A DNA stretch of 25,337 bases from JBIKLM01 sp044375105. Lineage in GTDB: Bacteria > Planctomycetota > UBA1135 > GCA-002686595. Positions 6,580 through 13,419 of this stretch are shown piece by piece; the stretch's first letter is position 1, and the number at the start of each line of letters is the position of its first letter. The notes under the pieces are model-generated. The model had not been told where the DNA came from. It saw only the letters and a program-made list of their open reading frames with translations, and searched no databases. A program made the position numbers and the translations under genes. The DNA is taken from assembly GCA_044375105.1 (NCBI GenBank), contig JBILNK010000047.1:1-25337 (forward strand). The letters run 5' to 3'.

Positions 6580-8049
6580 ATGCTCACCGCACTGCTGCCG
6601 CTGCTTCTGGCCTGCCCCGTGGCCCAGGGTCCCTTCGCCCTCGGGCGCATCTCCGTCGCCTGGCCCGATCCCGCGCGCAACAACCAGATCGTCACCGCGG
6701 AGATCTGGTATCCCGCGACGACGGCGGGCGTCGGCGTGCCGCTGGCGCCGGGTGCGGAAGAGCTGCCCGTGATCGCTTTCGGGCACGGCTTCCAGATGCC
6801 GGCTTCGGCCTACGGCTATCTATGGGAGGCGCTCGTGCCGCGCGGCTATGTCTTCGCCGCCGCGACCACCGCGGGCGAGCTGTTCCCCAACCACGCTTCC
6901 TTCGCCGCCGATCTGCGCTTTTTGGTCGAGGAGCTGCGCCGGCTGGACCAAACCCCCGGATCCCTGTTCAGCGGCAAGCTCTCCGACCAGGCCGCCCTGA
7001 TCGGCCATTCCATGGGCGGCGGCGCCGCGGTGCTGGCCGCCAAGGACGCGCCCTCGATCCAGGCCCTGGTGACCCTGGCGGCCGCCGACACCAACCCCTC
7101 CTCCGTGGCCGCGGCGAGCGGCGTCGTCCAGCGCGCCCTGACCCTCTCCGGCAGCGCCGACTGCGTGGTGCCGCCCAGCACCCAGGCCAGCCTGCACCAG
7201 AACCTGGCCTCGCCCTGCCGCTGGCGCGCGACCCTGACCGGCGGCAACCACTGCTTCTTCGCCAGCAGCGCCAGCCTGTGCGAGCTGGGCCAGCTGTTCT
7301 GCCAGGGCAGCCTGTCCCGAGCGGCCCAGAACAGCCTGACCCTCTCGCTGCTGGTGCCCTGGCTGGACACGCACCTCAAGGGCCAGGGCAGCGCGTGGGC
7401 CAATTTCCTCTCAGCAACCAACCAAGCACAGATCAACGACCTGGCAGGATGCTCCCTCAGCCCCCAGGTTGCCCAGCTGAGCGGCACCGCCGCCGCCGCG
7501 CCTGGCCAGGTTCAGCTTTCCGGCTCCAACCTGGGCCTGGTGCTCTCCGCCACCCAGCGCCTGCCCCTGCCCGGCGGAGGCCTATCCGCCCCTCAAGCGG
7601 CCCCCATAGTCGGACAAAGTGCCAGCACCCTGACCCTGGCCGTACCCTCCAGCGACCCCGGCTTCGCCGAGCTGGGCCTGACCCACCCCGAGGGCCAGCT
7701 GCTGGTCCCCGCCCTGCCGCGCTTCCCGGCCCTGGAGGCCGGCCCCGCCCAGCTCGGCCAGGACCTGACCCTGGTCCTCCACACCGACGCCCCCGGGCCG
7801 CTGCTCTTGGCCTACGGCCTGCTCCCGACCCCGCCGCTGCCCATCCTGCCGCTGCTCCACGGCCTCGAGCTCGCCGATCCGGTCCTGCTGCTGACCACCA
7901 GCCTGCCCGCCGGTCCCGCCCCCCTGAGCCTGCCCCTGCCCCCCAACCCCAACCTCACCGGCCTGCAAGTCCACCTGCAAGCCCTCGCCCCCACCATCGC
8001 CGGCCCGAGCTTCACCAACCGCGAAACCCGCACGCTGCTCGGACCCTGA
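6580..8049 (+). CDS. Secreted alpha/beta hydrolase with IPT/TIG-like and shared C-terminal beta domains
   Basis: The product has 489 residues. The ATG at 6580 opens a short signal peptide (MLTALLPLLLACPVAQG). Residues about 18-300 form an alpha/beta hydrolase of the dienelactone-hydrolase/PET-hydrolase-like type. Visible elements are the VIAFGHGF oxyanion-loop region, the nucleophile elbow GHSMGG with Ser144, the acid in SGSADCVVPP (Asp194) and the base in GGNHCFF (His224). Cys pairs flank the active-site loops, suggesting disulfides in an exported enzyme. About residues 305-380 read like an IPT/TIG beta-sandwich (GQVQLSGSNLGL). From about residue 384 comes the shared C-terminal beta domain, ending with NPNLTGLQVHLQALAP. 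An ester bond is the likely target, but the substrate is unknown. The gene stands alone and converges on the FAS1 gene. Confidence 0.85.
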   Translation: MLTALLPLLLACPVAQGPFALGRISVAWPDPARNNQIVTAEIWYPATTAGVGVPLAPGAEELPVIAFGHGFQMPASAYGYLWEALVPRGYVFAAATTAGELFPNHASFAADLRFLVEELRRLDQTPGSLFSGKLSDQAALIGHSMGGGAAVLAAKDAPSIQALVTLAAADTNPSSVAAASGVVQRALTLSGSADCVVPPSTQASLHQNLASPCRWRATLTGGNHCFFASSASLCELGQLFCQGSLSRAAQNSLTLSLLVPWLDTHLKGQGSAWANFLSATNQAQINDLAGCSLSPQVAQLSGTAAAAPGQVQLSGSNLGLVLSATQRLPLPGGGLSAPQAAPIVGQSASTLTLAVPSSDPGFAELGLTHPEGQLLVPALPRFPALEAGPAQLGQDLTLVLHTDAPGPLLLAYGLLPTPPLPILPLLHGLELADPVLLLTTSLPAGPAPLSLPLPPNPNLTGLQVHLQALAPTIAGPSFTNRETRTLLGP

Positions 8050-8176
8050 CATCACTTCCAAGCCTTCGGACGCCGCCCCGCACCTCAGCCAATCACACAA
8101 CCAGTTCCGCCCGGGGCACCCTCCCCCAGCACGGTCCCGGGCAAGCCTATTTGCTCCGGTACCAATCGTTGTCCCC

Positions 8177-8226
8177 CTGAACGACTGGTGTGCGGCTCGG
8201 CACCCGACTGGTGTGCGGCTCGGCAC
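8177..8226 (-). repeat. Inverted copies of the intergenic repeat core
   Basis: CTGAACGACTGGTGTGCGG at 8177-8195 is the reverse complement of CCGCACACCAGTCGCTCAG of the 144-bp repeat, with one mismatch in 19. A second core copy, CGACTGGTGTGCGG, starts at 8205. Both are followed by CTCGGCAC. Only this core is shared; the rest of the 144-bp unit is absent. Confidence 0.75.
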
Positions 8227-8260
8227 CCTGCCACGGCTCGGCACCCTGCCAAACAAGAGA

Positions 8261-8290
8261 GCCGTGCGGCGGATGGCTCCGCCGCACGGC
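8261..8290 (-). terminator. Strong intrinsic terminator of the FAS1 gene
   Basis: GCCGTGCGGCGG and CCGCCGCACGGC form a perfect 12-bp stem with a 6-nt loop. Read on the minus strand, the stem is followed by TCTCTTGTTTGG, a reasonable U-rich tail. It lies about 50 bp after the stop codon of the FAS1 gene. The stem may also stop plus-strand transcripts from the hydrolase gene, but no U tract follows on that side. Confidence 0.75.
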
Positions 8291-8341
8291 CTCTGGCAAA
8301 GCGCTACCGGCCTGCCTCGCGCTCACCCGAAAGGGGGAAGC

Positions 8342-8773
8342 TCAGCTCTGCATTTGCAGAGAATCGATTTCGTGGATCATGCCGTTGCTGCACTCGATGT
8401 CGGCATGCGACACCAGGGCGCCGCCCACGCGCACGCCGCCGTCCGCCATGACCACGGCCAGGTCAGCACCCTGGAGGGTCTTGACGGTCGCGGCCTGGGT
8501 CAGCTCCGCGGCCCGGTGGCTGCCGGAGGCGACATGCTGCTTCAGCAGATCGGCCAGCTTGGTCTTGTTCTCGGGCTTGAGCAGCTCTTCCAGCTTGCCA
8601 GCGGGGAGCTTGGCGAAGGCCGCGTCGTTGGGCGCGAAAACGGTGAAGGGACCCTTGCCCTTGAGGACGCCGAACACGTCAGCGGCCTTGAGGGCTTTCT
8701 CCAGGGTCTTGAATTGGCCCCGGGCGAGGGCGGTGTCGAGAATGTCCTTGCTGATGATTTTTGCGGTTTCCAT
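8342..8773 (-). CDS. Single-domain fasciclin (FAS1) protein
   Basis: The product has 143 residues, almost exactly one FAS1 domain. The H1 motif is visible as FTVFAPNDAAFAKL and the H2 region as VRVGGALVSHADIECSNGMIHEID. FAS1 domains mediate adhesion or protein-protein binding, often outside the cell. Here no signal peptide is visible, so the protein would be cytosolic unless exported another way. The start at 8773 (METAKIIS) is chosen because AAGGAAAG lies at the right distance upstream; a longer GTG start would swallow that site. The gene ends with a strong intrinsic terminator, so it is a single unit and probably well expressed. Free-standing bacterial FAS1 proteins of this size are common and mostly uncharacterised. 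Confidence 0.92.
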   Translation of the reverse strand: METAKIISKDILDTALARGQFKTLEKALKAADVFGVLKGKGPFTVFAPNDAAFAKLPAGKLEELLKPENKTKLADLLKQHVASGSHRAAELTQAATVKTLQGADLAVVMADGGVRVGGALVSHADIECSNGMIHEIDSLQMQS

Positions 8774-9363
8774 TGTGCTTTCCTTGCAGGGGGGAGGGGC
8801 GGATAGGGTCACCCCAGCTATGGCCCCGCTTCGAAGCCTTTGTCAGGTGCAATCGCCTTTCCCGGCCAAAGCAGGCGAAAACAGGGCTCCGATCGGCCTC
8901 AGGGGTCATCGGGCTGGGAAAAAAAGAAAAAAATCGACACAGGCGGCGTCGCAGCGACCGTTCCTATCTCTTGGTGTGGCTCGGGGCCGGGCATCCCGCG
9001 AGTGCGGGGATCGGCGATCGCGCTGCCCGGGGGACTGGTCCCAGCGTTCACGCGGGTGGCGTCAGGGAGGAAGTTGGGATCCGCTCGGGCGGATCGCTTG
9101 CAGGGGATCCATCGTGCGAGCGTCGCCAGCGCCCCGGATTCCGGTCTCCCCGAACCTCCCCGCGACTGCCCGGGGCCCGCTCGGCCGCTTGCGAGCGCCG
9201 CAGCGCTGCACGGAGAACCGATCCGCTACCCTGCGCTTGTCGTCGGAAGTTCAGCGGGTTGGAATGCTGCCAGCACGCCGGCCGCATTCATCCAGGTGCG
9301 GACAGCAACGGCTGGGCGCTCCCTCGCCCGGCCCATCCAGGGCCCTCCTCCCCAGCGATTCCC
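8774..9363. other. Intergenic region between divergent FAS1 and dehydrogenase genes
   Basis: 590 bp without a credible gene; it must hold both divergent promoters. The striking element is a 15-base purine tract, seven A, one G, seven A, at 8919-8933, very unusual in such GC-rich DNA. It lies about 146 bp upstream of the FAS1 start and 430 bp upstream of the dehydrogenase start. I cannot assign -35/-10 boxes with confidence. Confidence 0.6.
8778..8785 (-). promoter_or_regulatory. Ribosome binding site of the FAS1 gene
   Basis: On the minus strand AAGGAAAG sits 4 nt before the ATG at 8773, putting AGGA at a workable distance. It is one of few clear Shine-Dalgarno sequences in this window, and it fixes the start. 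Confidence 0.7.
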
Positions 9364-10419
9364 ATGTACCAGACCAAAGCCTTCGGAGCGGCCGATCCCC
9401 GCTCGCCGCTCAGCGCCGTGACGATCCCGCGGCGCGACCCGACTCCGCGCGATGTGCAGATCGAGGTCCTGTTCTGCGGCGTGTGCCATTCGGACCTGCA
9501 CCAGGTCCGCAACGAGTGGAAGAGCGTGATGCCCACGGTCTATCCCTGCGTGCCGGGTCATGAGATCGTCGGGCGGGTGACCCGCGTCGGGTCGGCGGTG
9601 CGCGGCCACAAGGCCGGGGATCTGGTGGCGGTGGGCTGCCTGGTGTCCTCGGACCAGAGCTGCCCCAAGTGCCGTGCGGACCTCGAGAACCTGTGCCAGA
9701 ACGCGGTCTTCACCTACAACGCCCCCGACGCCCACGGCACCGCGCCGGTCACCTACGGCGGCTATTCGTCGAGCATCGTGGTCGACGAGCACTTCGTGCT
9801 GCGCGTGCCTGCGAATCTCGACCCGGCCGGCGCCGCGCCGCTCTTGTGCGCGGGCATCACCACCTATTCGCCCCTGCGGCGCGCCGGCATCCAGCGCGGC
9901 ATGAAGGTGGGCATCGCCGGCCTCGGCGGCCTCGGCCACATGGGCGTCAAGTTCGCCCACGCCTTCGGGGCCCAGACCCTGGTGCTGACCACCTCCGAGC
10001 GCAAGCGCGCCGACGCTCTGCGCCTGGGAGCCAGCGACGTGATCGTCTCGACCGATCCCGCCCAGATGGAGCGCCATATGGGCAGCTTCGACTTCATCCT
10101 CGACACGATCTCCGCCGACCACGATCTCAACGCCTATCTCAATCTGTTGGCGCCCGATGGCACGCTGACCCTGGTCGGCGCCCCGGAGAAACCCTTCCCG
10201 GTCTCCGCCTTCAGCCTGCTGATGGGCCGCCGCCGCCTGGCTGGCTCCCTGATCGGCGGCATCGCCGAGACCCAGGAGATGCTCGACTTCTGCGGTCAGC
10301 ATGGCATCACCTCCGACGTCGAGGTGATCCCCATCCAGCGCATCAACGAGGCCTATCAGCGCCTGCTGCGGTCCGACGTCAAGTACCGCTTCAGCATCGA
10401 CATGGCCTCGCTGAAGTGA
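9364..10419 (+). CDS. Zinc-dependent NADP(H) alcohol dehydrogenase / aldehyde reductase, YahK-like
   Basis: The product has 351 residues, the usual length of the cinnamyl-alcohol-dehydrogenase-like MDR group. Catalytic zinc ligands are visible: Cys41 in FCGVCHSD, His66-Glu67 in VPGHEIVG, and the Cys in PLLCAGITTYSPL. The Rossmann motif GLGGLGHMG follows. Long stretches match what I remember of E. coli YahK, including FDFILDTI, LTLVGAP, IGGIAETQEMLDFC and INEAYQRLLRSDVKYRF. That enzyme reduces a broad range of aldehydes with NADPH. The structural-zinc loop reads SSDQSCPKCRADLENLC, so Asp replaces the first of the four usual cysteines. The ATG at 9364 matches the family N-terminus; no Shine-Dalgarno sequence is visible. 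The gene stands alone. The role is probably aldehyde detoxification or broad alcohol/aldehyde interconversion. Confidence 0.93.
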   Translation: MYQTKAFGAADPRSPLSAVTIPRRDPTPRDVQIEVLFCGVCHSDLHQVRNEWKSVMPTVYPCVPGHEIVGRVTRVGSAVRGHKAGDLVAVGCLVSSDQSCPKCRADLENLCQNAVFTYNAPDAHGTAPVTYGGYSSSIVVDEHFVLRVPANLDPAGAAPLLCAGITTYSPLRRAGIQRGMKVGIAGLGGLGHMGVKFAHAFGAQTLVLTTSERKRADALRLGASDVIVSTDPAQMERHMGSFDFILDTISADHDLNAYLNLLAPDGTLTLVGAPEKPFPVSAFSLLMGRRRLAGSLIGGIAETQEMLDFCGQHGITSDVEVIPIQRINEAYQRLLRSDVKYRFSIDMASLK

Positions 10420-10449
10420 CCGGGCGGACCGGGCGGGTGTGCCGCGGTC

Positions 10450-10468
10450 GGCGGGCCGAGAGCCCGCC
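10450..10468 (+). terminator. Possible terminator hairpin after the dehydrogenase gene
   Basis: GGCGGGC and GCCCGCC form a perfect 7-bp stem with a 5-nt loop (CGAGA), 30 bp after the stop codon. No T tract follows, so any termination would be factor-dependent or weak. Confidence 0.4.
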
Positions 10469-10481
10469 CTGCCCGCCACCC

Positions 10482-10561
10482 GCCTGGGCAGTGAACCGCC
10501 TGGGCAGTGAACCGCCTGGGCAGTGAACCGCCTGGCCAGCCTGCCGCCTGGGCAGTTTCAC
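10482..10561. repeat. 16-bp tandem repeat, five units
   Basis: Three perfect head-to-tail copies of GCCTGGGCAGTGAACC at 10482-10529 are followed by two degenerate 16-bp units (GCCTGGCCAGCCTGCC and GCCTGGGCAGTTTCAC). The 16-bp period is not a multiple of three, consistent with noncoding DNA. The array lies between the dehydrogenase hairpin and the next gene. Confidence 0.9.
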
Positions 10562-10700
10562 GGCGGGCCCCGCCGGCGCGCGCCGTGCGCCGGTGGCCCG
10601 GGGTGGCGTCGGGCTGCCGGGTTGGGGTCTGGGGGCCGCTTTAGGTCCTTTTCGCCCCTCCGGAGCCACGCGCGGGCCGCGGAGCGATTACTTTCAGGGT

Positions 10701-11921
10701 ATGGCCATTCTTCCCTTCGTGATGCTGGCTTGTCTGAACCCGACCGACTGGTCGGTCGATCCGGCAGGCGCTGGTGACTTCGTTTCCCTGTCTGCGGCCC
10801 TGTCCGCTCCGCAGGTCGTCGACGGCGATCGGCTGTGGATCGCCCCGGGCGACTACGGGGACGTTCTGGTCCAAAAGGCGGTCGACCTGCGGGCGCCGCC
10901 GGGGCAACGCTTTCGAACCCACAAGCTGAGCATCGGTCCGGTGGGCCCCCTCACGATTCAAGGTTTGACCACGGACTCCTTGGATCTCAACGGCTGCTGG
11001 GACCGGGTGAATCTGCTCGACATCGAAGTGGGCACCGAGGGCTTCTACATCTGGATGCCCCCGGGCGTGCCGCTCGTCCTCGGTGGAACCTCGATCACGA
11101 ATTGCCGCCAGGTGCTGATCGCGGGCTCGGTCTTGCGTGGGACCCAGCAGTGCTACGACTACGCAACCGATCCGGGGACCTGCTTGGCGATCTCGAACTC
11201 GCGGGTCGCGATCAGCGGCAGCACGCTGTTCGGCGGAGACGACCTGGGGCTGTTCTATTCCGAGTGCAGCACCCACTACCCAACCCCGCCCACGATCACG
11301 GCGGTGCAGTCGGAGTTGACGCTGAGCTCGGTGATCGTGCACGGCGGCGCCTCGGGCTATCCATCGAGCGCTGCCTTCGGCAGCGGGGTCGCCCTGTCGA
11401 TGAGTTCCAGCACCCTGGATGCCCGGGGCACGGGCCTCGAATCCTGGACCGCGGGGCACCCCGGCTCGGAGGTGATCGTCGGCAGCGGCCAGGGGGCCCT
11501 GAGCGGCATCCAACTCTCGCCCCCGGGCCAACCCGCTTGGCTGAGGTCCCCCAGCGAGCCCCTGCCGCTGCTGCGTGCGCCGGTGCTGGCCCCCGCCGGC
11601 GGCAATTTCTCGATCGAGCTGTGGGCCCCCCTGGGAGAACCCGCGGCGGTAGCGCTCTCCGCTTTCCCGGCCCTCGACCCGCTCAGCCTGTCCCCGCTCG
11701 GCGCCCTGTGGCTGGATCTCGACGCGCCGCTGGCGCTCTACCTGGAACTCGGAGCCGGGCCGGGCCTGCCCGCGACCGAGACCTTCGTCGTGCCCAGCAT
11801 GCCGGCGCTGAGCGGCCTGGTGATCACCCTGCAGGCCTTCCTGCCGCCCTGCGGAACCCCCGCCTGCCTCTGGGGCGGCCAGGGCAGCCTGACCCCGCCC
11901 CTGGCGGCCCTGGTTCAGTAG
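10701..11921 (+). CDS. Secreted parallel beta-helix protein with shared C-terminal beta domain
   Basis: The product has 406 residues. The ATG at 10701 (MAILPFVMLACLNP) gives a short hydrophobic leader; upstream codons in frame add only low-complexity sequence. SVDPAGAGDFVSLSAAL...GDRLWIAPGDYGDVLVQK is the usual opening of right-handed beta-helix (pectate-lyase-like) proteins. Several short strand-turn rungs follow (LTIQGLTTDSLDLNG, SRVAISGSTLFGG, SELTLSSVIVHGG, ALSMSSSTLDARG). Cys residues are scattered in the helix, suggesting disulfides. From about residue 293 the chain changes to the C-terminal beta domain seen in four other proteins here, with MPALSGLVITLQAFLP as its last landmark. No catalytic motif is apparent, so binding of polysaccharide or surface display is as likely as an enzyme role. 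The gene converges on the DUF4268 gene. Confidence 0.8.
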   Translation: MAILPFVMLACLNPTDWSVDPAGAGDFVSLSAALSAPQVVDGDRLWIAPGDYGDVLVQKAVDLRAPPGQRFRTHKLSIGPVGPLTIQGLTTDSLDLNGCWDRVNLLDIEVGTEGFYIWMPPGVPLVLGGTSITNCRQVLIAGSVLRGTQQCYDYATDPGTCLAISNSRVAISGSTLFGGDDLGLFYSECSTHYPTPPTITAVQSELTLSSVIVHGGASGYPSSAAFGSGVALSMSSSTLDARGTGLESWTAGHPGSEVIVGSGQGALSGIQLSPPGQPAWLRSPSEPLPLLRAPVLAPAGGNFSIELWAPLGEPAAVALSAFPALDPLSLSPLGALWLDLDAPLALYLELGAGPGLPATETFVVPSMPALSGLVITLQAFLPPCGTPACLWGGQGSLTPPLAALVQ

Positions 11922-12042
11922 CCGCGCGGGCCTTGCGATGCCCCGCGGAGCCATGGCGCGGAGCCGTGGCCCGTTCGACTCGCTGGGCTGGCGGGTGAGC
12001 TACCGGCTCCTCCAGCCGAGCTGCAGGGAGCTCCGCTGGCTG

Positions 12043-12996
12043 TCACGGCAGCGCGCGGATCCGGGGGCGGAAGACCCGCTCCATGGCCTGCAGCCGTGCC
12101 ACGAACCAGTCCAGGTACTCGGGCCAGCGCGCTTGGTCTTCGAGGGGGGCGTCCTGCAAGTAGGTCACGATTCGGCAGGCGTGTGAATCGGGCAGCTCCT
12201 GCCACGCCAAAGGCAGCCGGAGTTCGGATTCGATCGTCTCTCGGTCCTCTGTCAGGCGCGCGAACTGGCGCTTGGATTCGGGATGGGTGATCCAGATTTC
12301 TACGGCAAGGCGATTGTCGCGAGTGTTCGCGGTCGCATTGAGGGCAAAGCCGGATCGTCCGATCGAGAAGGACATCCAATGCTGGGCCCGTGGCGCGCGT
12401 CGACTGAGGTGGGGTGCCTGCTGGCCGAGTTCCTTGCGAAGGGCCGTCCAAAGCTGCAGCTGGAGCTGCCGGGTCGGCGAGCCCTCCGCTGCCGCGCGGA
12501 CCTGCTGCCGGCTGGCGCGCGACCAGTTGTCCGGTCGGGCGACGACCTCGAACTTGGGAGCCAGGGAGGAATCGGCGATCTGCCAAAGCTCGATCTGCAC
12601 CCCGAAGAAGGCCAGGGATTCGTCGGAACGTTCGTTCAGGAAATTGAGCGCCGCCAAGTGCTCCGGCCGGAAGCTCTCGGCGATCCAGATCACCTTGCTG
12701 GCTCCCGCGCCGGCCGCGTAGGCGATCAATTGCCCCAGGTGCCGGTGATCGGTCTCGGTGAGCTGATTCTCGATGATCACCTGGTCCTCTCCATCCGTGC
12801 ACAGGATGTCGAGCTTGAAGTCGCCGATCCAATGCTCGGTGGCCACCAGGGCCAGCTCATCGAGCCCCAGGGTTTCGGCCAGCAACGCCAGATTCTCCTC
12901 CTGGGCCAGCCAAGGCGTGAAATCGCCGGCTTCGTGCTCCCAAGCCTCCCGCAACGGAACGGGGGTCAGTCGGCCGAGTTGCTTCTTGATCGCCAT
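12043..12996 (-). CDS. PD-(D/E)XK-like nuclease domain protein with DUF4268-type C-terminus
   Basis: The product has 317 residues and no signal peptide, so it is cytosolic. The N-terminal part reads IGDFKLDILCTDG, then VIIENQL, then HLGQLIAYAAG. Asp63, the Glu76-x-Gln78 pair and the Gln89-x3-Tyr93 motif fit the D, ExK(Q) and QxxxY pattern of RecB-like PD-(D/E)XK nucleases, with Gln in place of Lys. The second half (from about residue 185, RQLQLQLWTALRKEL) matches my recollection of DUF4268, a domain often fused to such a nuclease-like region. The ATG at 12996 has the best ribosome binding site in the window. No methyltransferase or helicase partner is adjacent, so this is an orphan. DNA cleavage in defence or repair is inference, and the Gln substitution leaves activity open. 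Confidence 0.82.
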   Translation of the reverse strand: MAIKKQLGRLTPVPLREAWEHEAGDFTPWLAQEENLALLAETLGLDELALVATEHWIGDFKLDILCTDGEDQVIIENQLTETDHRHLGQLIAYAAGAGASKVIWIAESFRPEHLAALNFLNERSDESLAFFGVQIELWQIADSSLAPKFEVVARPDNWSRASRQQVRAAAEGSPTRQLQLQLWTALRKELGQQAPHLSRRAPRAQHWMSFSIGRSGFALNATANTRDNRLAVEIWITHPESKRQFARLTEDRETIESELRLPLAWQELPDSHACRIVTYLQDAPLEDQARWPEYLDWFVARLQAMERVFRPRIRALP

Positions 12997-13003
12997 CCGC
13001 GAG

Positions 13004-13008
13004 CCTCC
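13004..13008 (-). promoter_or_regulatory. Ribosome binding site of the DUF4268 gene
   Basis: A consensus GGAGG on the minus strand lies 7 nt before the ATG at 12996, ideal spacing. It supports that start. Confidence 0.8.
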
Positions 13009-13419
13009 GTGTGCAACGCAGTCTAGCGCTGAGCAGCCGAGCGGCGGGTGGTTCGGCGAGGGCCGGGGGGCTGCGACCGGGCCCCCCTGGGGAGGGGGAA
13101 AGAGTCAGTGCGGGATCGGCGCAGGGCCCGCAGGCCGGGCCCGGCCAGGGCCCCAGGGGGCGCCCAAGTCCTGCACGGGGGCCGGCTGACCTCGGCTGGC
13201 GCCGAGGAGCCCAGGGGCGGGGCCCCCACCGAGGCGGGATGGCCGAGACGCACGCCGTGCTTTGTGGATTGATCGGGAAGACCCCCCTCCTTCGAGGAAC
13301 CTGCGTCCGGATCGATCCAAACCGCCACGAAAGCTCTGCTGCTCTGTCTGACTCCGCTCACGACCCCGCTGGCCGCTCCGGCCCTCGCTGGGGATCTCTC
13401 GGCCCCTGGGGCCGCCACG

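Noticed and set aside
5335..6786. Treating the whole minus-strand open frame as a long sulfatase gene
   Set aside because: Only about 120 residues match a sulfatase. The part before it is low-complexity and the part after overlaps the Rid gene in another frame, so I call a remnant only.
6060..8180. A 700-residue plus-strand frame overlapping the hydrolase gene
   Set aside because: It is out of frame with the hydrolase triad and has Arg/Pro/Gln/Ala-rich composition without any domain.
10482..10561. Operator or iteron origin formed by the 16-bp repeats
   Set aside because: There is no replication gene or regulator nearby and the last units are degenerate; a slippage array is simpler.
13011..13419. 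An independent gene upstream of the FG-GAP protein in another frame
   Set aside because: The frame has only Gly/Pro/Arg-rich sequence and runs into the FG-GAP coding region. The signal peptide lies in the FG-GAP frame instead.
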